From Palsa-504 sp963790065 (GTDB lineage: Bacteria > Actinomycetota > Actinomycetes > Streptosporangiales > Streptosporangiaceae), in contig CAWBNK010000028.1 of assembly GCA_963790065.1 (NCBI GenBank), positions 105,779 through 169,778 of the forward strand: a stretch of DNA of 64,000 bases, given 5' to 3'. The notes under the pieces were generated by a model. The model did not search any database. It saw only the letters and a program-made list of their open reading frames with translations, and was not told where the DNA came from. The position numbers and the translations under genes were made by a program. Shown piece after piece: positions 1-7,900 of this stretch (its first letter is position 1; every line of letters begins with the position of its first letter).

Positions 1-465
1 CTGACTCCGCATCACGGGCAACGCTGCCAGCGCCAGGCGGACGGGCGCGAGCGCCATCGTCTGCATCGCGGTGTCATAGTGCGTTACGTCCGCGGCCTGC
101 ACCGGGCCGACCTGGATGATCCCGGCATTGCTGATCACGATGTCGAGCCGGCCGTAGCGCTCGAGCGCGGTGTCGACGAGCAACTGCGCCGACGCCTCAT
201 CGGTCAGGTCGCAGACGACCGCGGTGACCTCGGTCCCCTCCGCGCGCAGCTGGCCGACCGCGCACTCCAGTTCGGCTTGGTCGCGGGCGCAGATGACGAG
301 CGGGCACGAGTGGCGGGCGAGCTCGCGGGCCAGCAGCAGGCCAAGGCCGCGAGATGCGCCCGTGATCACCGCTACCTCGCCGCGGATATCGTCCGGGGCA
401 CGGCGGGCAGCCCTGACCGTTCCCGCGAGGACGCCCGCGGTGACGAGCGCAGCCGCTGCTTTCAT
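1..465 (-). CDS. SDR family oxidoreductase, C-terminus cut by window edge
   Basis: This is the N-terminal 155 codons of a short-chain dehydrogenase/reductase; the 3' end lies outside the window. The start is an ATG at 465 preceded on the minus strand by a GGAGG ribosome site. After a short hydrophobic N-terminus (about residues 1-17, possibly a membrane anchor) the Rossmann motif TGASRGLG (TGxxxGxG, NAD(P) binding) and the NAG motif in ISNAGII are visible. The catalytic YxxxK is expected beyond the edge. The substrate cannot be told. A sigma-F/B-like promoter lies at 503-527, 37 nt upstream, and the divergent neighbour is a zinc alcohol dehydrogenase, suggesting redox or stress duty. Confidence 0.85.
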   Translation of the reverse strand, partial: MKAAAALVTAGVLAGTVRAARRAPDDIRGEVAVITGASRGLGLLLARELARHSCPLVICARDQAELECAVGQLRAEGTEVTAVVCDLTDEASAQLLVDTALERYGRLDIVISNAGIIQVGPVQAADVTHYDTAMQTMALAPVRLALAALPVMRSQ

Positions 466-502
466 GTGCTTGCCTCCATGACCTGAGAAACCCTCGGGCA
501 CG

Positions 503-527
503 CTGCCCGCGCGGCGCGCCGGGAAAC
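503..527 (-). promoter_or_regulatory. sigma-F/B-like promoter for the SDR gene
   Basis: Read on the minus strand: GTTT (527-524), 15 nt spacer, GGGCAG (508-503). The -10 box lies 37 nt upstream of the SDR start codon at 465. It matches the recurrent GTTT-N15-GGGYAG pattern of this window. Confidence 0.6.
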
Positions 528-607
528 GGAAAGTTCGTGTCGCGCTGAGGTGGATTCCCGGGCCGGGCGGGCAGGCAGGCGGCACTAGAGACGGACGGGA
601 GCGACTC

Positions 608-1810
608 ATGAAGGCATTGACGTGGCAGGGCAACCTGGACGTGCGGGTCACGGATGTGCCCGATCCCCGGATCCAGGAGCCGAACGACGCGATCATCGCC
701 GTCACCTCCACCGCGATCTGCGGGTCCGACCTGCACCTGTATGGCGTGCTGGGCCCGTACCTGTCTCCGGGTGACGTGCTCGGCCATGAGGCCATGGGCG
801 TGGTTACCGACGTCGGCTGGGCCATCACGAACCTGGCGCACGGAGACCGGGTGGTCATCCCGTTCAACATCTCGTGCGGGAACTGCTGGATGTGCGACCG
901 GGGGCTGTACGCGCAGTGCGAGACCACGCAGGTCCGTGAGCAGGGTAAGGGTGCGGCGCTGTTCGGCTACACGTCGCTGTACGGTTCGGTCCCGGGCGGC
1001 CAGGCGCAGCTCCTGCGGGTCCCGCAGGCGCAGTTCGGCCCGATCAAGGTCCCGGCGCACGGCCCGGACGAGCAGTACCTGTTCCTATCCGATGTGCTCC
1101 CCACTGCCTACCAGGCTTACGTCTACGCCGACCCGCCCAAGGACGGCACGCTGGCCGTGCTCGGCCTTGGGCCCGTCGGGCAGTTCGCGACGCGGATCGC
1201 CAGGCACCTTGGCGTCGAGCGGGTGATCGGTGTGGACCCCGTGCCTGAGCGCCGGGCCGCCGCGGCCTTGTTCGGCGTGGAGGCCGTGGACCCGGGCGAG
1301 ACGGCGGACACCGCGAGCATGCTGATCGAGATGACCGGCGGGCGCGGGCCCGACTCCGTCATCGACGCGGTCGGCATGGAAGCGCACGGCCACGATGAAG
1401 GCGCGGTCAGCAAGGTGGCCGAGCTCGCGCAGCGCGCGGCAGGCCTGCTGCCGGACCGGCTGGCCGCCAAGATCACCGACGTGGCCGCGGTCGACCGGCT
1501 CGACGCGCTGCACACCGCGGTCAAGGCGGTACGCCGCGGCGGCACCGTCTCGGTCAGCGGTGTCTACGGGGGCGAGATCGACCCCATGCCGATGATGGAG
1601 ATGTTCGACCGCGGGGTCCAGCTGCGCATGGGCCAAGCTCACGTCAAGCGCTGGATCGACAAGCTGATGCCTATGGTCACCGACACCGACGATCCGCTGG
1701 GCGTCGTCGGCTTCGCCACTCACCACCTGCCGCTGGAGCAGGCCCCGCACGGATACGACATCTTCAGGAACAAGGCCGACGGCTGCATCAAGGTCGTCCT
1801 GCAGCCCTAG
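608..1810 (+). CDS. Zinc-dependent alcohol dehydrogenase (formaldehyde-dehydrogenase-like)
   Basis: A 400-residue medium-chain dehydrogenase. It shows the catalytic zinc ligands in TAICGSDLHLY and LGHEAMG, the structural-zinc cysteine cluster CGNCWMCDRGLYAQC near residues 97-111, and the nucleotide-binding motif GLGPVGQ near residue 194. Length and the insertion between the lobes resemble glutathione-independent formaldehyde dehydrogenase and related long ADHs, so an alcohol or aldehyde substrate with NAD(P) is likely; the exact substrate is unknown. The ATG at 608 follows GGGAGCGACTC. Its stop overlaps the stop of the convergent udgX gene in the shared tetranucleotide CTAG. Confidence 0.88.
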   Translation: MKALTWQGNLDVRVTDVPDPRIQEPNDAIIAVTSTAICGSDLHLYGVLGPYLSPGDVLGHEAMGVVTDVGWAITNLAHGDRVVIPFNISCGNCWMCDRGLYAQCETTQVREQGKGAALFGYTSLYGSVPGGQAQLLRVPQAQFGPIKVPAHGPDEQYLFLSDVLPTAYQAYVYADPPKDGTLAVLGLGPVGQFATRIARHLGVERVIGVDPVPERRAAAALFGVEAVDPGETADTASMLIEMTGGRGPDSVIDAVGMEAHGHDEGAVSKVAELAQRAAGLLPDRLAAKITDVAAVDRLDALHTAVKAVRRGGTVSVSGVYGGEIDPMPMMEMFDRGVQLRMGQAHVKRWIDKLMPMVTDTDDPLGVVGFATHHLPLEQAPHGYDIFRNKADGCIKVVLQP

Positions 1811-2412
1811 CCGGCGCCAACGGCGGCCTCCCGCGCGGTGACCAGATCGCCGACCAGCCCGGCGTAGGAGCGGTCCCGGGTCTCCGGGTCGTTCCCGCGC
1901 AGCACGGCGGACGGATGGATGGTGCTCACGACCAGGCCCCGCCATGCGCCGAAGGATGCTTCTTCCACCTGGCCTTGGTGCTCGCCGACCCGGAACCGTG
2001 AGCCGAAGACGGCCTCACCCGCCACCGCGCCGAGCAGCACGAGCAACCGGGGCCGGACGAGCTTGAGTTCCGCGTCCAGCCAGAATCCGCACGCCTTGAT
2101 CTGGGTACTGTTCGGGCGCTGGTGGATCCGGCGCTTGCCGCGCTCGGTCCACCTGAAGTGCTTGACGGCGTTGGTCAGGTAGACGTCCGCACGGTCGATG
2201 CCGGCTTCGTCCAGAGCCCGGTCGAGGACGCGCCCGGCCGGCCCGACGAACGGGCGTCCCTGCTTGTCCTCTTGATCACCAGGCTGCTCACCCACTAGCA
2301 CCATCGCCGCGGTCTTCTTGCCCTCCCCGAACACCGTCGCCGTCGCGCGCTTATACAGCTCGCAGCGCGTGCACGCGGCCGCACTGTCCGCTAGCTCCTG
2401 CCAGGTGGTCAC
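1807..2412 (-). CDS. udgX: UdgX-type uracil-DNA glycosylase
   Basis: A 201-residue member of the uracil-DNA glycosylase superfamily, family 4/UdgX branch. Motif GEQPGDQED (motif A), four cysteines for an Fe-S cluster (CTRCELY near residues 15-21, two further Cys later), the KRRIH loop near residues 93-97 and the motif-B region STIHPSAVLRG are visible. In mycobacterial UdgX the His of KRRIH becomes covalently linked to the uracil site; presence of KRRIH here predicts the same chemistry. GTG start at 2412 sits 9 nt after a GGGTAA box, consistent with a leaderless mRNA. The stop is shared head-on with the ADH gene. Confidence 0.92.
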   Translation of the reverse strand: MTTWQELADSAAACTRCELYKRATATVFGEGKKTAAMVLVGEQPGDQEDKQGRPFVGPAGRVLDRALDEAGIDRADVYLTNAVKHFRWTERGKRRIHQRPNSTQIKACGFWLDAELKLVRPRLLVLLGAVAGEAVFGSRFRVGEHQGQVEEASFGAWRGLVVSTIHPSAVLRGNDPETRDRSYAGLVGDLVTAREAAVGAG

Positions 2413-2421
2413 GGCCCACGA

Positions 2422-2446
2422 TTACCCGACTGGCCACTTTTCACGC
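2422..2446 (-). promoter_or_regulatory. Possible leaderless sigma-F/B-like promoter for udgX
   Basis: Minus strand GCGT (2446-2443), 15 nt, GGGTAA (2427-2422). The -35 is weak, but the 9-nt distance from the -10 to the GTG start equals that at 13381 and 52575, which supports the assignment. Confidence 0.35.
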
Positions 2447-2533
2447 CTGCACCGTGCAGCAAGCTACCGGTGCGGAAGCGGCCGCGGGTCACCTGAGGGC
2501 CGAGAGCCTGGTCAGGCTGTGCGAGCGGGGTAG

Positions 2534-2821
2534 CTAATCGTCGGCCGGCTGCTCGCCCCCGCGGCCCGGCCAGACGCCGGTGAACCTGCGGATGCCCTCG
2601 GCGGCGCCACGGTCCACGGTCGCCTTGACCACGGCGAAGATGGCGCCCTGCAGGGTGGCGGCCAGCAGGATCTCGCGCCAGCCGCGGTCCTCGTCGGTCG
2701 CCTTCGGCGCCTCGTCTTCGCCCGCGGCGAGCTTCCAGATCCGCTTGAAGATGGCCCCGGCCAGTACTCCGCCCAGCACGCTGATCAGGAGGCTGACCAG
2801 CTTATACAGTACTTTGCTCAT
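2534..2821 (-). CDS. DUF4235 family small membrane protein
   Basis: A 95-residue protein matching the actinobacterial DUF4235 pattern: an N-terminal hydrophobic helix (about residues 5-25), an acidic loop (GEDEAPKATDEDR) and a second hydrophobic segment ending near GAIFAVVKATVDR. No enzymatic motif. The ATG at 2821 overlaps the stop of the upstream DUF3618 gene by ATGA, so it is the last gene of a translationally coupled three-gene operon. Families of this kind are commonly found together with DUF3618 and holin-X-like proteins in actinomycetes; the role is probably in the envelope or stress tolerance (inference). Confidence 0.85.
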   Translation of the reverse strand: MSKVLYKLVSLLISVLGGVLAGAIFKRIWKLAAGEDEAPKATDEDRGWREILLAATLQGAIFAVVKATVDRGAAEGIRRFTGVWPGRGGEQPADD

Positions 2822-3291
2822 CGCCGAGTCCAGCTCCTGACCACGATGGCGCCGACCACGAGCACGCCGGCGGCGATGATCAGCTGGGTGCGATGTTTCC
2901 TGGCGCCTGCGGTTCCCCTGGTCACGGCCTGCTGCAGCGAAACGGACACCTGAGATGGCAGCCGATCCCGGCCGGCCCCGCCGACGGAGGCGGCCGACTG
3001 GCGCACGCTGGCGCTCTTGTCGGCAAGCTGGCTGCGCGCGCTGTCCGCCCGGACAGCGGCCTGGCGCCGGAGCTGACATGTCGTGTCTTTCGCGCGCTGC
3101 GTCAGGTCGGTCACCTTGCCCTGCGCTCTCGCCTTGACGTCCGCTTTCGCAGCCAACTGCTCGGCCGTCCTGCCGAGTTGCTCCCGGGTCTGTTCGATCT
3201 TCGCTTCCAGTTCCTCAGCGTCGTCCGGGGAGGAGGCGCCCGTGTCGGCGCCTGGCGCCGACCCTGGTTCGGCTGGCGGTCCGCTGGTCAT
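2818..3291 (-). CDS. DUF3618 domain protein
   Basis: A 157-residue protein. Residues about 27-75 carry the DUF3618 signature (EELEAKIEQTREQLGRT, then LAAKADVKARA), predicted helical/coiled-coil. A basic middle part follows, then one C-terminal transmembrane helix (LIIAAGVLVVGAIVV, about residues 137-152) with a positive tail (RSWTRR). Expected topology is a cytoplasmic coiled coil tethered to the membrane. It overlaps both neighbours by ATGA (3288-3291 and 2818-2821), so it belongs to the holin-like/DUF3618/DUF4235 operon. Confidence 0.88.
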   Translation of the reverse strand: MTSGPPAEPGSAPGADTGASSPDDAEELEAKIEQTREQLGRTAEQLAAKADVKARAQGKVTDLTQRAKDTTCQLRRQAAVRADSARSQLADKSASVRQSAASVGGAGRDRLPSQVSVSLQQAVTRGTAGARKHRTQLIIAAGVLVVGAIVVRSWTRR

Positions 3292-3710
3292 CGATGTGTC
3301 CTTTCCTTGATTTCGTCAACGTCGGCCTTGACGCTCTGGACCGCTTCCTGCGGGACGGGCGGCGTCGCCTGCTGCAGCCTGCTCTTGCCCACCAGGGCGG
3401 CGATCCCGGCCACGGCCAGCAGGGCGACGCCCACGACCAGCGCTGACAGCCACGGGGCCAGCACCCGGCTGATGCCGATGATGGCGCAGGCGATCAGGCA
3501 TCCGATGCCGTACAGGGCGAGCACGCCGCCTCCGCCCAGCATCCCGGCGCCGATTCCGGCCTGCTTGCCCTTACGGGTCATCTCTAGCTGGGCGAGCTTC
3601 AGCTCGTCCCTTATCAGCGTCGATACCTGTTCAGACAGCAGCTTGAGCAGATCGCCGGTGGATGGTTCTGGCACGTCGGATCGCTGGCCGACAGCGGAAA
3701 TTTGATCCAT
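3288..3710 (-). CDS. Phage-holin-family (actinobacterial holin-X-like) membrane protein
   Basis: A 140-residue protein. The N-terminal amphipathic part contains LLKLLSEQVSTLIRDELKLAQ, typical of the holin-X/DUF1469 family, followed by two transmembrane segments (about residues 58-80 and 85-107). The start chosen is the ATG at 3710, preceded by GAGGGGGCAAGATC; an upstream in-frame start at 3764 would lie upstream of the predicted transcription start. There is no lysin gene or any phage gene nearby, so despite the family name a chromosomal envelope role is more likely than lysis. Confidence 0.87.
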   Translation of the reverse strand: MDQISAVGQRSDVPEPSTGDLLKLLSEQVSTLIRDELKLAQLEMTRKGKQAGIGAGMLGGGGVLALYGIGCLIACAIIGISRVLAPWLSALVVGVALLAVAGIAALVGKSRLQQATPPVPQEAVQSVKADVDEIKERTHR

Positions 3711-3744
3711 GATCTTGCCCCCTCGGGCTAGGCGAGCCGCCTGC

Positions 3745-3769
3745 CTACCCGGCCGACCGTGCATCTAAC
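3745..3769 (-). promoter_or_regulatory. sigma-F/B-like promoter for the holin-like/DUF3618/DUF4235 operon
   Basis: Minus strand GTTA (3769-3766), 15 nt, GGGTAG (3750-3745), 34 nt upstream of the ATG at 3710. Confidence 0.55.
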
Positions 3770-3887
3770 GCGTCGGCACGGTGTCGTTGCAGGGCGCCGC
3801 CGCTACCACTGGCCCAGCGGCGGTCAAGGCTGGCTGATGACACGAGGGCGCTGAGCGGGGACCGGCTGAGGAGACGGCTGTTGAACT

Positions 3888-4016
3888 TCAGCCGTCCGGG
3901 CTTCTCCCGGCCAGCTCGCTGCCTGCCGTCGCCCCCGCCAGGTGGTCGTTGAGGTAGACGCCGAGCAGGTCGTGCCGGGACGGCCTGTTGTTCTTGACGA
4001 CTGCTGTCCTGGTCAT
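3888..4016 (-). pseudogene. Small protein of the 'YLNDHLAGATAG' type, probably truncated
   Basis: A 42-codon frame starting at ATG 4016 behind GGAGAGATC. The translated piece contains DLLGVYLNDHLAGATAG, which I recognise as the conserved N-terminus of uncharacterised actinobacterial proteins that are normally much longer. The frame stops soon after (LAGRSPDG), and no continuation in that style is seen in the other frames towards 3771, so it is probably a decayed or truncated gene. The rest of the 3711-4083 gap (3711-3887 and 4017-4083) holds only the promoter at 3745-3769. Confidence 0.5.
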
Positions 4017-4083
4017 GATCTCTCCTGAGTGATGGTGCTCGTGGCCGAGGCATGTACCGGGCACGTTCGGTCCTGCGGCCTTG

Positions 4084-4767
4084 TCAGCCCCGCGCGGTGG
4101 CGCCGCTCAGCAGGCTGCCACTTAGAGCCGCGAGCAGGTCAGCAGGCCCGGAGTAGACCTCGGCCGCCCCGGCCTCGGTGAGCTCGCCGCGGCTGATGCC
4201 GCCGCTCAGCAGGCCGATGCACGGAACCCCGGCCTTCCGGCAGGCCTGGACATCCCACACCGTGTCACCGGTAAATACCGCCTCCTGCGCCGGCACGCCG
4301 ACGCGGTCCAGCGCCGCCTCAACCAGATCCGGAGCGGGCTTGCTCGACTCGACATCCCCGGCGAAGGTGGCCGCATCGATCGCGTCCTCGGCGTCCAAGG
4401 CGGCACGCAGCGCATTGAACTCGGGCTCATCGGCCGAGCTGGCCAGCACCACGGCCAGCCCGCGCTCCTTGCACGCCCGCAGCAGGCCGGCGGCGCCCGG
4501 CAGCGGCCGCAGCCGGGACCAGTACGTGGCGTACAGGGCGCTGTGCGCGGCACGCAGATCCACATCGGCGCCGGTGTCCCGGTCAGACGGCAGCAGCTTG
4601 CCGAGCATCTGGTCCGAACCCATCCCGATCGCCCGGTGGATGTCCGTCATGGACACGTGGTAGCCGGCCTGGCCGAACGCCTGCCACCAGGTCACCGCGT
4701 GCAGGTAGTTGGTGTCGACCAGGGTGCCGTCCACATCGAACAGTGCCGCTCTTACCGGTCGGCTCAT
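4084..4767 (-). CDS. HAD-superfamily phosphatase (beta-phosphoglucomutase/phosphoglycolate-phosphatase-like)
   Basis: A 227-residue HAD hydrolase with all four motifs: FDVDGTLVDT (motif I, nucleophile and general acid Asp), VLASSAD (motif II), SKPAPD (motif III Lys) and GDTVWDVQA (motif IV). The helical cap lies between motif I and about residue 80. Likely a Mg-dependent phosphatase acting on a small phosphorylated metabolite. ATG 4767 is preceded by GGAGGATGCGGTGTC. It is divergent from the FAD/Fe-S dehydrogenase; both have sigma-F/B-like promoters within about 60 bp of one another. Confidence 0.9.
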   Translation of the reverse strand: MSRPVRAALFDVDGTLVDTNYLHAVTWWQAFGQAGYHVSMTDIHRAIGMGSDQMLGKLLPSDRDTGADVDLRAAHSALYATYWSRLRPLPGAAGLLRACKERGLAVVLASSADEPEFNALRAALDAEDAIDAATFAGDVESSKPAPDLVEAALDRVGVPAQEAVFTGDTVWDVQACRKAGVPCIGLLSGGISRGELTEAGAAEVYSGPADLLAALSGSLLSGATARG

Positions 4768-4805
4768 GACACCGCATCCTCCCTCACTCAGCCACCGTGG
4801 CCGTC

Positions 4806-4829
4806 CTACCCTCGCTAGGCGTCCCAAAC
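4806..4829 (-). promoter_or_regulatory. sigma-F/B-like promoter for the HAD gene
   Basis: Minus strand GTTT (4829-4826), 14 nt, GGGTAG (4811-4806), 38 nt upstream of the ATG at 4767. Confidence 0.6.
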
Positions 4830-4842
4830 GGCGCCGACCTCG

Positions 4843-4867
4843 GTTTGCGGTCCGGCAGCGGGGGAAG
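4843..4867 (+). promoter_or_regulatory. sigma-F/B-like promoter for leader peptide and FAD/Fe-S dehydrogenase
   Basis: GTTT (4843-4846), 15 nt, GGGAAG (4862-4867). One mismatch in the -10. It lies 51 nt upstream of the leader-peptide ATG at 4919. Confidence 0.45.
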
Positions 4868-4918
4868 AGCGACGGCCGCTCTCCGGACACCGACCTTGGC
4901 CGCAATGGAGGAGATCTC

Positions 4919-4984
4919 ATGGCGCAGATCGCGTCGGAATCGCTGATCGAACGGCTGGCTGGCTGGGGGGCGAGGCGTTCATGA
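4919..4984 (+). CDS. 21-residue leader peptide resembling the N-terminus of a TPP-dependent oxidase
   Basis: ATG 4919 has the strong ribosome site GGAGGAG at 4907-4913. The 21-residue product contains LIERLAGWGARR and stops at 4984, overlapping the ATG of the next gene (4981) by ATGA. The pattern L-x-E-R-L-x-x-W matches the start of TPP-dependent pyruvate-oxidase-like proteins, including the intact one at 11043 in this window (LLERLRSWDVQH). The simplest reading is that an internal deletion removed a TPP enzyme and left its translation start, which now feeds ribosomes into the dehydrogenase by coupling. A purely regulatory leader peptide is the alternative. Confidence 0.6.
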   Translation: MAQIASESLIERLAGWGARRS

Positions 4985-7900
4985 CCAGCGTGTCCCTGCC
5001 GGATCCGGTCATCCGCCGCCCGGGGCCGGGGGTCGACGCCGCGGCGCTCGAGCGCGCCCTGCGGGAGCGGGTCGGTGGCGAGGTCCGGTTCGACGCGGGT
5101 AGCCGCGGCGCCTACAGCACAGATGCCTCGAACTACCGTCAGGTGCCGATCGGAGTCGTGGTCCCCCGCACCGTGGACGACGCCGCGGCGGCCATCGCCG
5201 TGTGCCGGGAGCACGGTGCGCCGGTGGTATCCCGCGGCGGGGGCACCAGCCTGGCCGGGCAGACGTGCAACGTGGCGGTGGTCATCGACTGGTCCAAGTA
5301 CTGCCACGGCCTGGTCTCGGTCGATCCGGACGCGAGCACCTGCGTGGTTGAGCCGGGCATTGTGCTGGACGAGCTCAACGCCCAGCTGGCGCCGCACCGG
5401 CTGATGTTCGGCCCGAAGCCGGCCACCCATGATCACTGCACGCTGGGCGGCATGATCGGGAACAACTCGTGCGGGGCGACCGCGCAGGCCTACGGCAAGA
5501 CGGCGGACAACGTGCTGCGGCTGGAGGTCCTGACCTACGACGGCGAGCGGTTCTGGGCCGGGCCGACCAGCGACGAGGAGTACGCCGCCATCATTGCGGC
5601 CGGCGGGCGGCGGGCGGAGATCTACCGGACCCTGCGGGACCTGTCGCAGTCTTACGCCGATCAGGTCCGGGAACGCTACCCGCGGATCCCGCGCCGGGTG
5701 TCCGGTTACAACCTGGACTCGCTGCTGCCCGAGCAGGGTTTCGACGTCGCCCGGGCCCTGACCGGCAGCGAGAGCACGCTGGTCACGATCCTGCACGCCG
5801 AGCTCCGGCTAGTCCCCAAGCCCGCCGCCCAGGCGCTGGTCGTACTCGGCTACCCGGACATCGCCAGCGCGGCCGACGCCGCGCCGCGCATCGCTCCGCA
5901 TCGGCCCGAGCAGCTGGAGGGCCTCGACGACCGGCTGATCACCTTCGAGCGGGAACGGCGGATGAATCCCGAGGCCCTGCGCCTGCTGCCGGAGGGCGGC
6001 GGCTGGCTCATGGTCATCTTCTCCGGGGATGCCCAGGACGAGGCGGACGCCAAGGCCCGGGCCCTGATCGACGACCTGCGCGGCACCGAGCACGAGCCGA
6101 CGGTCAGGTTCTACGACGACCCGGAACACGAGAAGGAACTCGCCGACGTGCGCGAGGTGGCCCTGGGGGCTACGGCCCGGGTGCCGGACATGCCCGACAC
6201 CTGGGAAGGCTGGGAGGACTCGGCGGTCCCGCCGGACCGGCTGGGTGACTACCTGCGGGACCTGATCAAGCTCTACGACGAGTTCGGCTATTCAGGCTCC
6301 GCCCTGTACGGGCACTTCGGGCAGGGCTGCGTGCACACCAGGATTCCCTTCGACCTGGTCACCGCCGATGGCATCGCCACCTTCCGCCGGTTCATCGAGC
6401 GGGCCGCGGACCTGGTGGTTTCCTACGGCGGCTCGTGCTCCGGCGAGCACGGCGACGGCCAGGCCCGCGGCGAGCTGCTGCCCAGGATGTTCGGCGAGGA
6501 CCTGGTCCGGGCCTTCGGGCAGTTCAAGGCGGTCTTCGACCCGGGCAACCTGATGAACCCGGGCAAGGTGGTCGCGCCGTACCGGATCGACGAGAACCTG
6601 CGGCTCGGGACTTCCTGGACGCCGCGGGACTACGACACGTACTTCGACTACCCGGACGACGACGGCCGGTTCGAGCGCGCGGTGATGCGCTGCGTGGGCG
6701 TCGGCAAGTGCCGCCGAGTGAAGGGGGGAGGGGAGGTGGGCGGGGGGGTGATGTGCCCGTCCTACATGGTCACCCGGGAGGAAGAGGATTCCACCCGCGG
6801 CCGGAGCCGGCTGCTGTTCGAGATGCTGGAGGGACACGCCGACTCCCCGGTCACCGCGGGCTGGCGCTCCACCGAGGTCCGCGACGCGCTGGACCTGTGC
6901 CTCGCCTGCAAGGGCTGCAAGAAGGACTGCCCCGCCGGGGTCGACATGGCCACCATGAAGGCCGAGTTCCTGGCCCACCACTACGCCGGCCGGATCCGGC
7001 CGCGGTCGCACTACTCGATGGGCTGGCTGCCCGCCGCGGCCCAGCTCGCCTCCCGGGCCCCGCGCATGGTCAACGCGCTCACCCAGGCTCCCGTCCTGCG
7101 CGACGTGCTGACCGCCGCGGGCGGGATCGACCGGCGCCGCCGGATCCCGCTGTTCGCCGGCCAGACGCTGCAGGCCTGGGCGGCCGGCCGCGACCCTGGG
7201 GTTGCCGGGCTGCGCGGCGAGGTGGTCCTGTGGCCGGATACCTTCACCAACCACCTGGCCCCCTCGATCGGGCAGGCGGCGGTCGAGGTGCTCGAGGCGG
7301 CGGGCTGGCGGGTCATCGTGCCCAGCCGGCCGCTTTGCTGCGGCCTGACCTGGATCTCCACCGGCCAGCTGGCCACGGCCCGCCGGGTGCTGCAGCGCAC
7401 CGTGGACGCCCTGGCTCCGTATCTCCAGCGCGGCGCCCTGGTGGTCGGGCTGGAGCCGAGCTGCACCGCGGTGTTCCGGTCCGACGCGCGCGAGCTGATG
7501 CCAGGCAACCGCGATGTCCAGCGACTGCGGCAGCAGACCGTCACGCTGGCAGAACTGCTCACCGATCACACCGCCGGCTGGCAGCCGCCGCACCTGGACG
7601 GCAAGGTCATCGCGCAGACCCACTGCCATCAGCACGCCATCATGGGCTACGACGCGGACCAGGCCCTGCTGCGTGACGCCGGCGTGGACCTGGACGTGCT
7701 GGATGCGGGCTGCTGCGGGCTGGCCGGCAACTTCGGCTTCGAGGCCGGGCACTACGACGTGTCGCGGGCCTGCGGCGAGCGCGTCCTGCTCCCGGCCGTC
7801 CGCGACGCGGCCCCGGACACCCTGGTGCTGGCCGACGGGTTCAGCTGCCGCACCCAGATCGAGCAGGGCGGCACCGGCCGCACGCCGGTCCACCTGGCCG

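Noticed and set aside
3288..3710. Holin-family gene as sign of a prophage
   Set aside because: No other phage gene is nearby and the holin-like/DUF3618/DUF4235 trio is a common chromosomal set in actinomycetes.
3745..4053. A 102-codon minus-strand frame
   Set aside because: Arg/Pro-rich, overlaps a promoter and a better frame at 3888-4016 that has a ribosome site and a recognisable motif.
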